From NCBI RefSeq assembly GCF_040905785.1, contig NZ_JBBDQW010000066.1, positions 30,633 through 94,632 of the forward strand: a stretch of DNA of 64,000 nt, in the 5' to 3' direction. A program made the position numbers and the translations under genes. The first letter of the stretch is position 1. Every line of letters starts with the position of its first letter. Positions 33,578 through 42,047 of the stretch are shown piece after piece. The notes beneath the pieces are model-generated. The model was given only the letters and a program-made list of their open reading frames with translations. It made no database searches and was not told where the DNA came from. The stretch comes from Tistlia sp040905785 (GTDB taxonomy: Bacteria; Pseudomonadota; Alphaproteobacteria; Kiloniellales; DSM-21159).

Positions 33578-34906
33578 TCAGAAGCCGACCAGCTGTTCCG
33601 GCAGCCAGGTCGCCAGGCCGGGGATCAGGGCGACGGCCAGCAGCACGACCAGCTGGCAGATCACGAAGGGCACGACGCCGCGGTACATGTCGGCGTAGGT
33701 GATCTCCGGCGGCGATATGGCTCTGAGATAGAAGATCGCGGGGGCCATCGGCGGCGTCAGGTAGGACGTCTGGATCACCACGATCATCATGATGCCGAAC
33801 CACAGCGGGTCGACGCCGGCCATGCGCAGCAGCGGCACGAAGATCGGCACGCAGATCAGCACGACCGAGACCCACTCGAGCACGCACCCCAGCAGGAAGA
33901 CGATCACCAGCAGCAGCACGATGAGGCCGGCCGGCGAGGGATCGATGGCGCCGACCAGCGATTCGACCATGCGGGCGCCGCCGTTGGCGCGGAAGATGCT
34001 CGTGAACATCGTGCCGCCGACGACGATCAGCATTATCATGGCGTTGATGCTGATGGTCTGCTTCAGCGCCTCGATCAGGATTTTGAAGGTGAAGGTGCGG
34101 TAGGCGATCGCCAGGACGACGGTGCCGACGGCGCCGAGGCCGGCGGCCTCGGTCGGCGAGGCGATGCCCGCCAGGATCGAGCCGACCACGGCGAGCACCA
34201 GCAGCAGCGCCGGCAGCAGCGCCTCGGCGGTCATCACCAGCAGCTTGCGCATCGGCGGTCGGCCGCCCTCCTCGTCGGCGCTGATCGGCGGCCCCGCCGA
34301 GGGCTGGATCAGGCAGCGAATCAGGATGTAGCCGAGAAACAGCAGGACCATCAGCAGGCCGGGCAGGATGATTCCGGCCATCGCCTTGCCGATCGAGATC
34401 TGGGCGGCGTTGGCGTAGATGACCGCGACGATCGAGGGCGGGATGATCGTGCCGAGCGATCCGCCGGCGCAGATCGTGCCGGTGATCAGGCCCTTGTCGT
34501 AGTTCATCTTCATCATCGCCGGGATCGCCATCAGGCCGACCAGGGCTTCGACGGCGCCGACGATCCCGGTGCCGGCGGCGAAGATCGCGCACATCGCGAT
34601 GGTCGCCAGCCCGAGGCCGCCCGGCAGACCGCCGAGCCATAGCCGCATCGTGCGGTACAGCCGCTCGGCGATGCCGGAGCGCTCCAGCATCGCGCCCATG
34701 AAGATGAACAGGGGAATCGCCGCCAGGATGTAGGTCGAGGCGACGCTGTCGAGGAAGCGGAAGGCCTGGACGCCGATCATGTCGCCGAAGAAGGCATAGC
34801 CGAACACCATCGCGATCACGATCAGGCTGAAGGCGACGGGGATGCCGAGGAACACCAGCAGGAAGAGGGCCGGGAACATCAGCGCTGGAAGCCAGTGGTC
34901 TAGCAT
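33578..34906 (-). CDS. TRAP transporter large permease, DctM (single copy of the duplicated system)
   Basis: 442 residues, a long DctM. FPALFLLVFLGIPVAFSLIVI, AIPLFIFMGAMLERSG, CAGGSLGTIIPPSIVAVIYA, FLTPP-like YLTPPMAPAIFYLRAISPPEI. A hydrophilic loop (PSAGPPISADEEGGRPPM) splits the middle. It overlaps dctQ by 7 bp. It is the only DctM for two DctQ and two binding-protein genes in the same operon (38290 to 33578). Its family branch (with AEALLPALLLVLAVVGSILAGIASPTEAA) often handles mannitol/chloroaromatic-type or lactate-like acids; the substrate cannot be fixed here. Confidence 0.93.
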   Translation of the reverse strand: MLDHWLPALMFPALFLLVFLGIPVAFSLIVIAMVFGYAFFGDMIGVQAFRFLDSVASTYILAAIPLFIFMGAMLERSGIAERLYRTMRLWLGGLPGGLGLATIAMCAIFAAGTGIVGAVEALVGLMAIPAMMKMNYDKGLITGTICAGGSLGTIIPPSIVAVIYANAAQISIGKAMAGIILPGLLMVLLFLGYILIRCLIQPSAGPPISADEEGGRPPMRKLLVMTAEALLPALLLVLAVVGSILAGIASPTEAAGLGAVGTVVLAIAYRTFTFKILIEALKQTISINAMIMLIVVGGTMFTSIFRANGGARMVESLVGAIDPSPAGLIVLLLVIVFLLGCVLEWVSVVLICVPIFVPLLRMAGVDPLWFGIMMIVVIQTSYLTPPMAPAIFYLRAISPPEITYADMYRGVVPFVICQLVVLLAVALIPGLATWLPEQLVGF

Positions 34907-35487
34907 CGGTCAGGGACGTCCTCGGTCGGCGGCGAGGCGGCGCCGCGGGGCGCAAGGGGATCGCGGTCTTCCGTCAGGCTGCGCAGCGCGGTCGCCAGGG
35001 TCTGCAGCAGCAGCGCCGTCAGGCCGACGGCGATCGCCAGGTAGCCCGGCCACAGCGGCGGCTCCCAGGCGGACAGCAGCCGCTCGCCGCTGGCCAGGGC
35101 GGCCAGCGCCTGCTCGACCGCGACCGACGCCATCAAGCCCAGGCAGGGCAGCAGGAACAGCAGGAGGAAGCCGGCCACGAGGCCGCGCTGCAGCCTGGCC
35201 GGCAGGCGCGCCGCGAAGACGTCGATGCGGACATGGCCGCCGACCCGCAGGGTGTAGGCGAGCCCGAGCATGAACAGCGCACCGTTGAGCAGGGTCGCCA
35301 GGTCGTAGGCCCAGATCGTCGGCTCCGACAGCAGGTAGCGGGCCACCACCTCGACGGCGTTGACCGCGACCAGGGCCGCGAGCAGCAGCAGGGAGATCCG
35401 GAGGAGCAGGGTCGACAGGGCGTCGACCGCCGCCAGCGGCTTCGCCAGCATCCCCGCCCGCGCTCCTCCGGGTCGCCCGTCGGTCAC
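34900..35487 (-). CDS. TRAP transporter small permease, DctQ (copy 2)
   Basis: 195 residues with four helices: LLLRISLLLLAALVAVNAVEV, TIWAYDLATLLNGALFMLGLAY, LVAGFLLLFLLPCLGLMASV, YLAIAVGLTALLLQTLATALR. It has the same layout as the DctQ at 36565 (shared RYxxSxPTxWxxDxxxLLNGAL core and VRIDV after the second helix) and is evidently its paralogue. Overlaps the neighbouring binding-protein stop by 4 bp. Confidence 0.92.
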   Translation of the reverse strand: MTDGRPGGARAGMLAKPLAAVDALSTLLLRISLLLLAALVAVNAVEVVARYLLSEPTIWAYDLATLLNGALFMLGLAYTLRVGGHVRIDVFAARLPARLQRGLVAGFLLLFLLPCLGLMASVAVEQALAALASGERLLSAWEPPLWPGYLAIAVGLTALLLQTLATALRSLTEDRDPLAPRGAASPPTEDVPDRC

Positions 35488-36560
35488 TTCGCCTGGACGT
35501 CGATCGCGCGGAATTCGGCGTTCTCGAGCCAGTTGTCGTAGAAGGCATAGTAGGAATCGGCGGTGCGCTGCATCCAGTCGCTACCCTTCTCGCTCTGCTC
35601 CTTCGCGACCTCGAAGGCCAGCGCACGACCGGATTCGCGGAACTTGGCGATCAGCTCGTCGTCGAGGCGCAGGATCTCGTTCCGGCCCTTCTTGAGCTCG
35701 GCCCAGGCCTCCATGTCGCGGGCGTCGAAGGCCAGCAGCGTGTCCATGGTGGCGAGCTGCGCGGCCGCTTCGACCTTGGTCTGCAGATCCTCGGGCAGCG
35801 CGTCCCAGGTCTCCTGCTTGACCGCGAACTCCATGAAGAAGGCGTTGGTCTGCGGCCCCGGGTAGATGACGTACTTCGCGGTCTCGTGCAGGCCCGAGAT
35901 CATGTTCTCGGCCGGTCCCGACCACTCGGCGGCGTCGATCGCCTTGCGCTCCATCATGGCGTAGACCTCGGAGCCCGGCACCACGGTGGGCGTCGCCTCG
36001 AAGTAGCGCTCGAGCAGGGTGGCGAAGGCGCCGAGGGTGCGGAACTTGATGCCCTTCAGATCTTCGGCGGTCTGGATCGGCACGTGGCTGTGGCCGAGCA
36101 GCTCGCTGCCGCCGAGGCCGGAAGGGATCGAGTGGAGGCCCATCTCGGCGCGGAACTCGGCGAGCAGCTCCTTGCCGCCGCCCTGGTACATCCAGTGATA
36201 GAGCGCGTCGGGGCCCATGCCGCCGGGCCAGACCGAGAACATCGCGTTCGCCGGATCGCGTCCATAGAGCAGGATCGGCGGCGCCTGCACGGCGTCCGCG
36301 GTGCCGTCCATCACGGCCTCGTGGGCCTTGAGCGAGGGGGCGATGACGCCTTCCGGGTAGGGCGTGATCTCGAGCCGGCCGTCGGTCAGCTCGCTGACCC
36401 GCTTCACCAGCGGCAGCGCGAAGAGCTGGTAGAGCGCCGAGGTCTCCGGGACCCAGGTGTTCATCTTCCACTTGATGGTTTCCTGGGCGGCGGCGCCCGA
36501 GGCGCCGAAGCCGAGCAGGACAAGGGCGGCCAGCGGCGCCTTTACGCGGTTCGTCAACAT
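35484..36560 (-). CDS. TRAP transporter solute-binding protein (copy 2)
   Basis: 358 residues. Signal peptide AALVLLGFGASGAAA, mature QETIKWKMNTWVPETSALYQLF. Motifs AEDLKGIKFRTLGAFATLLE with the conserved arginine, VVPGSEVYAMMERKAIDAAEWSGP and NAFFMEFAVKQETWDALPED. It is strikingly similar to the binding protein at 37211, including 86 identical bases (35683-35768). Belongs to the branch that binds 2-oxo or hydroxy acids (SEVYAMMERKAIDAAEW). It pairs with the DctQ immediately downstream. Confidence 0.93.
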   Translation of the reverse strand: MLTNRVKAPLAALVLLGFGASGAAAQETIKWKMNTWVPETSALYQLFALPLVKRVSELTDGRLEITPYPEGVIAPSLKAHEAVMDGTADAVQAPPILLYGRDPANAMFSVWPGGMGPDALYHWMYQGGGKELLAEFRAEMGLHSIPSGLGGSELLGHSHVPIQTAEDLKGIKFRTLGAFATLLERYFEATPTVVPGSEVYAMMERKAIDAAEWSGPAENMISGLHETAKYVIYPGPQTNAFFMEFAVKQETWDALPEDLQTKVEAAAQLATMDTLLAFDARDMEAWAELKKGRNEILRLDDELIAKFRESGRALAFEVAKEQSEKGSDWMQRTADSYYAFYDNWLENAEFRAIDVQAK

Positions 36561-36564
36561 GATG

Positions 36565-37113
36565 TCATCTCCAGTGAAGGGTTGTCGGGCTTGGCGTGTC
36601 GGGTCGGCGGCAGGCGCCCGATTCGATGCCGAGCAGGAGCCGCAGCGTCTCCGCCAGGCTCTGCAGCCAAAGCGCCGCCAGGCCGATGGCCAGGGGCAGG
36701 AAAAAGGGCCACTTGTAGGGTCGCCAGGCGCTGCTGAGGACGCGGTCGGCGGTCGCATAGGCGTGCCAGGTCGCCTCGATCGCGACCTGCGTCAGCAGGC
36801 CGACGGCTGGCAGGAAAAGCAGGATATAGAAGGCCGCGCCGACGCCGCGCTGCAGGCCCTTGGGCAGGCGGCTCGAGAGCACGTCGATGCGCACGTGCTC
36901 GTTCGCCAGGAGCGCGTGGGAGACGCCGAGGGCGAGCAGCGCGCCGTTCAGCAGGTAGATGACGTCGAAGCCCCAGACGGTAGGCGCCGAGAAGGCGTAG
37001 CGGGAGACCACCTCGTAGGTGGTCACCCCGATCAGCGCGACGAGCAGCAGCACCGCGACGCGCAGCAGCGCCTTCGAGATGCCGTCGCAGAAGCCGATGA
37101 CCCTGGCGATCAT
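36565..37113 (-). CDS. TRAP transporter small permease, DctQ (copy 1)
   Basis: 182 residues from ATG 37113. Helices LRVAVLLLVALIGVTTYEVV, TVWGFDVIYLLNGALLALGVS, AAFYILLFLPAVGLLTQVAI, FFLPLAIGLAALWLQSLAET. It lies between two binding-protein genes; 4 bp separate it from copy 2 of the binding protein and 97 bp from copy 1. The last residues (ACRRPDTPSPTTLHWR) look like a non-conserved extension. Confidence 0.92.
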   Translation of the reverse strand: MIARVIGFCDGISKALLRVAVLLLVALIGVTTYEVVSRYAFSAPTVWGFDVIYLLNGALLALGVSHALLANEHVRIDVLSSRLPKGLQRGVGAAFYILLFLPAVGLLTQVAIEATWHAYATADRVLSSAWRPYKWPFFLPLAIGLAALWLQSLAETLRLLLGIESGACRRPDTPSPTTLHWR

Positions 37114-37210
37114 GGGGCAGGTTTCCCGGGGATCGTGAAGGCCGCGGGTGCCGGCCGGGATCCGTACCCGCCGCGCCGTGCGGCAGGTCAGCCCCGGCAC
37201 GGCCCCGGGA

Positions 37211-38290
37211 TCAGTCCGCGCTCTTGACGTCGATGGCCCGGAATTCGGCGTTCTCGAGCCAGTTGTCATAGAAGGCGTAGTAGGAGTCGGCGATCCGGCC
37301 CATCCAGGGGTTGCCCGCGGCCTCCTGCTCCTCGGCCTTGGCATAGGCCCAGGTGCGTCCCGCCTCGCGGATGTCCTGGATCAGGGAGTCGTCGATCCGG
37401 ACGATCTCGTTGCGGCCCTTCTTGAGCTCGGCCCAGGCCTCCATGTCGCGGGCGTCGAAGGCCAGCAGCGTGTCCATGGTGGCGAGCTGCGCGGCCGCCT
37501 CGATCTTGGTCTGCAGGTCCTCGGGCAGCGCATCCCAGGTCTCCTGCTTGACCGCGAACTCCATGAAGAAGGCGTTGGTCTGCGAGCCCGGGTACATGAT
37601 GTACTTGGCGGTTTCCTGCAGCCCCGCGACCCGGTTCTCGGACGGTCCGGACCACTCCGTGGCATCGATCGCCTTGCGCTCCATCATGGCGTAGACCTCG
37701 GAGCCCGGCACGACCGTCGTCGCTGCGTCGAAGTGCTCGCTCAGAATCTCGGCGAAGGCCCCGGCGGTGCGGAACTTGACGCCCTTCAGGTCTTCGGCCG
37801 TGCGGATCGGCTTGTGGGCATGCGCGAGGAGCTCGCTGCCGCCGAGGCCGGCCGGGATCGAGTGCAGGCCCAGGGTCTCCCGCCGGAACTCGGCGAGCAG
37901 CTCCTTGCCGCCGCCCTGGTACATCCAGTGCATCAGCGCGTCCGGCCCCATGCCGCCGGGGATCGTGCCGACCAGCGCGTTCGCGGGGTCGCGGTTGACG
38001 AGGTGGATCGGCGGCGCCTGGACCGCGTCGGCGGTGCCGTCGAGCACCGCGTCGTGAGCCTCGAAGGACGGCGCGATGATACCGGCCGGATAAGGCTCGA
38101 TCACGACCCGGCCGTCCGTCAGCTCCTCGACCCGCTTGACCAGCGGCAGGGCGAACAGCTGATAGAAGTTCGAGGTCTCGGGAACGATGGTGGTCATCCG
38201 CCAGCGGATCGTGTCCTCCGCCTGGGCGCCGGCCGTCAGGGCGCCGCACAGCAGCAGCCCTCCGGCAAGTCCGAACAGGGTGTCTCGCAT
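37211..38290 (-). CDS. TRAP transporter solute-binding protein (copy 1, first gene of the operon)
   Basis: 359 residues. Signal peptide TLFGLAGGLLLCGALTAGAQA, mature EDTIRWRMTTIVPETSNFYQLF. Motifs AEDLKGVKFRTAGAFAEILS and VVPGSEVYAMMERKAIDATEWSGP as in copy 2. The C-terminal third is nearly the same protein (AIDVKSAD versus AIDVQAK at the end). GGGAG precedes the ATG. The promoter region upstream has two operators and good -35/-10 boxes, so this operon is probably under the local LacI regulator. Confidence 0.93.
   Translation of the reverse strand: MRDTLFGLAGGLLLCGALTAGAQAEDTIRWRMTTIVPETSNFYQLFALPLVKRVEELTDGRVVIEPYPAGIIAPSFEAHDAVLDGTADAVQAPPIHLVNRDPANALVGTIPGGMGPDALMHWMYQGGGKELLAEFRRETLGLHSIPAGLGGSELLAHAHKPIRTAEDLKGVKFRTAGAFAEILSEHFDAATTVVPGSEVYAMMERKAIDATEWSGPSENRVAGLQETAKYIMYPGSQTNAFFMEFAVKQETWDALPEDLQTKIEAAAQLATMDTLLAFDARDMEAWAELKKGRNEIVRIDDSLIQDIREAGRTWAYAKAEEQEAAGNPWMGRIADSYYAFYDNWLENAEFRAIDVKSAD
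37413..37498 (-). repeat. 86-bp identical segment shared with 35683-35768
   Basis: Part of two paralogous binding-protein genes, offset 1730 bp. Outside this block the genes differ at many third codon positions, so this block (and a following 51-bp one) looks like a gene-conversion tract. Confidence 0.8.
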
Positions 38291-38344
38291 GGATCGCTCT
38301 CCCGTTGCGGCCGTCTGACGCGGCCTTGATTCGCGGATCCGGGA

Positions 38345-38360
38345 ACGCAAACGATTGCGC
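38345..38360. promoter_or_regulatory. LacI-type operator O4
   Basis: ACGCAAACGATTGCGC, arms CGCAA/TTGCG around ACGA, 55 bp before the start codon of the duplicated TRAP operon and downstream of its -10 box. Centre-to-centre distance to O5 is 90 bp. Confidence 0.75.
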
Positions 38361-38398
38361 CTGCATTCCCGAAGACCCCGCAGGCTTCACTGTTCTCC

Positions 38399-38428
38399 AT
38401 GCTAAGGGGCCCTGCAATAGGCCGTCAA
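38399..38428 (-). promoter_or_regulatory. Promoter of the duplicated TRAP operon
   Basis: On the minus strand TTGACG (38428-38423), 18-bp spacer, TAGCAT (38404-38399). Operator O5 ends 6 bp upstream of the -35 box, the same layout as at 28501-28553. Confidence 0.6.
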
Positions 38429-38434
38429 TGCCTA

Positions 38435-38450
38435 ACGCAATCGATTGCGT
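38435..38450. promoter_or_regulatory. LacI-type operator O5
   Basis: ACGCAATCGATTGCGT, a perfect 16-bp palindrome. It ends one base before the stop codon of the minus-strand MFS gene, so the TRAP promoter is packed directly against the preceding gene. Confidence 0.85.
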
Positions 38451-38451
38451 T

Positions 38452-39768
38452 CTAACACCTGCCCGCGGTGCCGCCCGGTCCTCGGCGCTGGTCGCGGCGC
38501 CGCGGCAGGACCGCCCAGATCAGGGCCAGGACCTGCAGCGCCAGCAGCCCGAACAGGGCGGCCTGGTAGGCTGCCCGGGGATAGCCCGCGCCCGCCGCCG
38601 GAGTCGGCGCCCAGCCCTCGATCAGCGCGCCGACGCCGTACTGCAGCAGGAAGGCGCCGAAGAAGATCATGAAGCTGAGCCCGGTCAGGCCGCGGCCGGC
38701 AAGCCAGGGTGGGAAGTGCCGGGCCAGCACCGCGAAGCCGAGCGAGCCGAACTGGCCGAACAGGCCGACCAGGATCCATAGCGGCAGGGCCAGCTCCACC
38801 GCCTCGAGGGCCAGCCCGAGCTGGGCGGCCTGGTTGACCAGCAGGCCGCCGGCGATGACCGCCAGGGTCGGCACGCCGATCCGGCCGAGCAGGTCGGCGA
38901 GCAGCCCCATGACGGCGAAGCCGAGGGTCAGGGCGGCCCCCAGCGCCAGCAGATGGACTGCGACGGCCGGGCGATCCAGAGCGGCGACATCGCTCAGCCA
39001 GGGTCCCGCCCACAGCCCCTGAAGCGCGAGGTTGGCGGCACAGCTGATCGCGCAGACCGGGGCGATGCGCCAGAAGAAGCGGCTGCCGTAGACCGCGCCG
39101 AGCGCGGCGCCCATGGTCGGGGCCCCCGCCCCCGGCGCGCTGCGGCCACCGCGCGGCACGGCGATCCACACCCAGAGCGCAGAGCCGAGCACCGCGAGCG
39201 CCAGGGCGCCGTAGACGCCGCGCCAGTCGGTCATCGTCAGCGCCCATTCGACCGGCGTCGTCGCGGCCAGCGCGCCGGCGCTGCCCGCCGCCATGAAGAC
39301 GCCGTTGGCGAAGGCCAGGCGCGACGGCGGATACCAGAGCGTGATCGCCTTCAGCGAGGCGAGCACGGCGCCGCAGACGCCCAGGCCGATCAGGCCGCGA
39401 CCGATCGCCAGGGTGACGATGTCGTCGCCCAGCGCGAAGACGGCCGCGCCGAGCGCCGCCAACGGCAGCAGCGCGGCCTGCGCCGCGCGCGGACCGAAGC
39501 GATCGAGCAGGATGCCGAGCGGGATCTGGAAGCCGGCGAAGGTGACGAAGTAGGCGGCGGTGACAAAGCCGAGGGCGGCCGGCCCGAGGCCGAGGGCGGC
39601 GCTGAGGTCGGGCGCGATCACCGCGTTGACCGAGCGGAACAGGTTCGACAGGAAGGCGCCCGCCGAGAACGGCAGGAAGACCGTGATCCAGAACGCCAGC
39701 TCGCCGCGCGGCCCCGATGCGGGTCCCGACCCCGGCGCCGATCCCGGTTGGGGGGTCCGCCCGCTCAC
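38452..39768 (-). CDS. MFS transporter
   Basis: 438 residues, 12 helices. ELAFWITVFLPFSAGAFLSN, AAYFVTFAGFQIPLGILLDRFGPR (the loop 2-3 motif DRFGPR) and IGLGVCGAVLASLKAI are typical. GTG start at 39768 is chosen because GGGAG precedes it and the amidohydrolase stop lies 13 bp upstream; the open frame continues upstream only as noise. Last gene of the BKACE-amidohydrolase-MFS operon; it should import or export the substrate of these enzymes across the inner membrane. Confidence 0.9.
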   Translation of the reverse strand: MSGRTPQPGSAPGSGPASGPRGELAFWITVFLPFSAGAFLSNLFRSVNAVIAPDLSAALGLGPAALGFVTAAYFVTFAGFQIPLGILLDRFGPRAAQAALLPLAALGAAVFALGDDIVTLAIGRGLIGLGVCGAVLASLKAITLWYPPSRLAFANGVFMAAGSAGALAATTPVEWALTMTDWRGVYGALALAVLGSALWVWIAVPRGGRSAPGAGAPTMGAALGAVYGSRFFWRIAPVCAISCAANLALQGLWAGPWLSDVAALDRPAVAVHLLALGAALTLGFAVMGLLADLLGRIGVPTLAVIAGGLLVNQAAQLGLALEAVELALPLWILVGLFGQFGSLGFAVLARHFPPWLAGRGLTGLSFMIFFGAFLLQYGVGALIEGWAPTPAAGAGYPRAAYQAALFGLLALQVLALIWAVLPRRRDQRRGPGGTAGRC

Positions 39769-39781
39769 GCTCCCGCCCGGC

Positions 39782-40714
39782 CTAGAGCCGGTACACGCGC
39801 TGCGCGGTGTCGTGAAAGAGCTTGCGTCGATCGGCCAGCGGCAGGTCGCCGACGATCGACTTGAAGGCCTCGTAGTGCCGGTCGAAGCTGCCCTTGAGCT
39901 TGTCGACCGGGAAGTTGCTGGCGAACATCGTCCGGTCGGCGCCGAAAATCTCGATCGTGTCGCGCACGAAGGGCCGGATCGACTCCTCGGTCCAATGGTG
40001 GTCGACCATGCCGAGGCCGGAGATCTTGACCGCCACATGCCGGTGGCTGGCCAGCGCCGTCATGCCGTCGCGCCAGCGCTGGACGCCGGCGGCGTCGCGG
40101 TCGACCGGCATGCCGGTGTGGTTGACGATCATCGGCACCTCAGGGAAGCGGGCCGCGACGGCGGCGGCTTCCGGCATCTGGTGCGGATAGAGCTGGCAGT
40201 CGAAGGACAAGCCGTACTTGCCGAGCAGCTCGTAGCCGCGCAGCCACTTGGGATCGCTCATGTAGTCTGGCCGCGCCGACCAGCGATAATGAGGCGTCTC
40301 GTGCCAATTCAGCAGCATGCGGACGCCGCGCATGAGCGGGAACTGGCAGTGCCCCTTCAGCAGCGTCTCGACGTCGTCGGCGTCGAGGTCGGCGTGCGCG
40401 ACGACGGCGTGCGGGAAGCCCTGGGGATGGGCGTCGGAGACCTCCTGCACGTAGCGGGTCTCGGCGACCGGGTCGCTCGGGTCCCAGCCGCATTGCAGGT
40501 AGACAGACTTGACGATCCTCTGGTTTGCCGCATCGGCGAGGTAGTCGCCGATCAGGTAGTCGTGGCGCAGCGGCGTCGAATCGCCGTAGACGCGGCGCGG
40601 CGGATTGGGGTCGATCAGCCAGGGGTGGTAGTTGCGCTGAAGGTCCCAGATGTGATGGTGCGGATCGATCTTGTCGATGCCGTCGTCAACCACCGCCTGC
40701 GTCGTCTCGGACAT
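39782..40714 (-). CDS. Amidohydrolase-2 family hydrolase
   Basis: 310 residues. The metal motif is KIDPHHHIWDLQRNYHPWL (HxH in PHHHIWD), with VPMIVNHTGMPVDRD further on and the acidic ligand in TMFASNFPVDKLKGSF. This pattern is typical of TIM-barrel lactonases such as 2-pyrone-4,6-dicarboxylate hydrolase and fuconolactonase-like proteins. A cytoplasmic lactone- or amide-hydrolysing step is likely. It follows the BKACE gene (78 bp) in the same direction and probably acts in the same pathway. Confidence 0.88.
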   Translation of the reverse strand: MSETTQAVVDDGIDKIDPHHHIWDLQRNYHPWLIDPNPPRRVYGDSTPLRHDYLIGDYLADAANQRIVKSVYLQCGWDPSDPVAETRYVQEVSDAHPQGFPHAVVAHADLDADDVETLLKGHCQFPLMRGVRMLLNWHETPHYRWSARPDYMSDPKWLRGYELLGKYGLSFDCQLYPHQMPEAAAVAARFPEVPMIVNHTGMPVDRDAAGVQRWRDGMTALASHRHVAVKISGLGMVDHHWTEESIRPFVRDTIEIFGADRTMFASNFPVDKLKGSFDRHYEAFKSIVGDLPLADRRKLFHDTAQRVYRL

Positions 40715-40792
40715 ATTTCTCTCCCTTGCGGCCACGGCGCGGCTCGATGCCGGCTCGCTCCTGCTCATTGCCCAGCCTCGAGCGGCCGGACC

Positions 40793-41728
40793 TCAGAACC
40801 CGACCTGGTCGCCGCCCTTGAGCTGCAGCAGCGCCCGCGCCTCGGCCGGCGTCGCAACCTCGAGCGACAGGCTGTCGAGCAGCGTGCGCACCTTGGCGAC
40901 CTGTTCGGCGTTGGACTCCGCCAGGCGGCCCGGGCCGCCCCACAGCGAGTCCTCCAGGCCGACGCGGACGTTGCCGCCGCGCGCCGCCGCCATTGCCGCA
41001 ACCGTCATCTGGTTGCGCCCGGCACCGAGGACGGACCAGACATAGCCCTCCTCTCCGAACAGCCGGTCGGCCGTGCGCTTCATGTGCATGACGTCCTCGG
41101 GATGGCCGCCGATGCCGCCGAGGATGCCGAAGACCGTCTGCACGAAGATCGGCGGCTGGATCAGGCCGGCGTCGAGGAAGTAGGCGAGATTGTACAGGTG
41201 CGCCGTGTCGTAGCATTCGCACTCGAAGCGCGTGCCGTTATCGGCGCAGGAACGCAGGATGTACTCGATGTCCTGGTAGGTGTTCTTGAACACCAGGTCG
41301 CGGCTGTTCTCCAGATGCTGGCGCTCCCAGTCGTGCTTCAGGTCCTTGAAGCGATCGAGCATGGGGAACAGTCCGAAGTTCATCGACCCCATGTTGAGAG
41401 AGGCGATCTCCGGCTTGCACTGCAGGGCCGGCTGCAGGCGCTCCTCGACGCTCATGCTCGGGCTGCCGCCGGTGGTGATGTTCACCACCGCGTCGCAGGA
41501 TTGCTTGATGCGTGGCAGAAAGCGCCGGAAGAGTTCGGGGTCCTGAGAGGGGCGGCCGTCCTTCGGGTCGCGTGCATGCAGGTGCAGCACGGCGGCCCCG
41601 GCCTCGGCCGCGGCGATGCCGGCCTCGGCGATCTCGTCCGGCGTCACCGGCAGATGAGGGGACATTGAGGGCGTGTGGATCGAGCCCGTTACCGCACAGG
41701 TGATGATGATTTTGCGTTTTGCCGCCAT
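40793..41728 (-). CDS. 3-keto-5-aminohexanoate cleavage protein (BKACE/DUF849 family)
   Basis: 311 residues from ATG 41728. KIIITCAVTGSIHTPSMSPHLPVTPDEI, AVLHLHARDPKDGRPSQDPELF (metal-binding histidines), NITTGGSPSMSVEERL and GGIGGHPEDVMHMKRTADRLF are diagnostic for BKACE enzymes. They use acetyl-CoA to cleave beta-keto acids into acetoacetate and an acyl-CoA. The true substrate differs between subfamilies (carnitine-derived dehydrocarnitine, lysine-derived KAH, and others). First gene of a three-gene operon controlled by operator O6. Confidence 0.93.
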   Translation of the reverse strand: MAAKRKIIITCAVTGSIHTPSMSPHLPVTPDEIAEAGIAAAEAGAAVLHLHARDPKDGRPSQDPELFRRFLPRIKQSCDAVVNITTGGSPSMSVEERLQPALQCKPEIASLNMGSMNFGLFPMLDRFKDLKHDWERQHLENSRDLVFKNTYQDIEYILRSCADNGTRFECECYDTAHLYNLAYFLDAGLIQPPIFVQTVFGILGGIGGHPEDVMHMKRTADRLFGEEGYVWSVLGAGRNQMTVAAMAAARGGNVRVGLEDSLWGGPGRLAESNAEQVAKVRTLLDSLSLEVATPAEARALLQLKGGDQVGF

Positions 41729-42047
41729 GGGTCCGTCTAGCCTTCCAGCCGTTGAGTTGCCGATTGCCCCGAGCGTCCCGAAGGCACCGCGGACGCAGGG
41801 CGTCTGCCCGCGTAGTCGGTTCCGGCGCCCGTCCAGGCGGCCGCCGTCACTCTCGTGTCTGGCCCGGAGGTGAAGCGGCCGGCCATAGCGCCTCGCAGAG
41901 TTGCGCAATCGATTGCGTAACTCCTTTATCACGCCTGCCTCGACGGATGCAATTGGACGGCAGCGTTCAGGAGGGGAGGACGAGCATCCCAGGAATCGGG
42001 CAACGTCACCCGCGAGACTGGCCTGGCACGCCAGGCGACGCTGCCCT
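41729..42047. other. 319-bp regulatory gap upstream of the BKACE operon
   Basis: Lies between the BKACE start and the 3' end of the next minus-strand dioxygenase gene. It holds operator O6 at 41903. I see no gene in it. Confidence 0.6.
41903..41918. promoter_or_regulatory. LacI-type operator O6
   Basis: GCGCAATCGATTGCGT, nearly perfect palindrome that extends to TT/AA on both sides (41901-41920). It lies 175 bp before the BKACE start codon; a TTGCGC -35-like box on the minus strand overlaps its arm. Confidence 0.8.
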
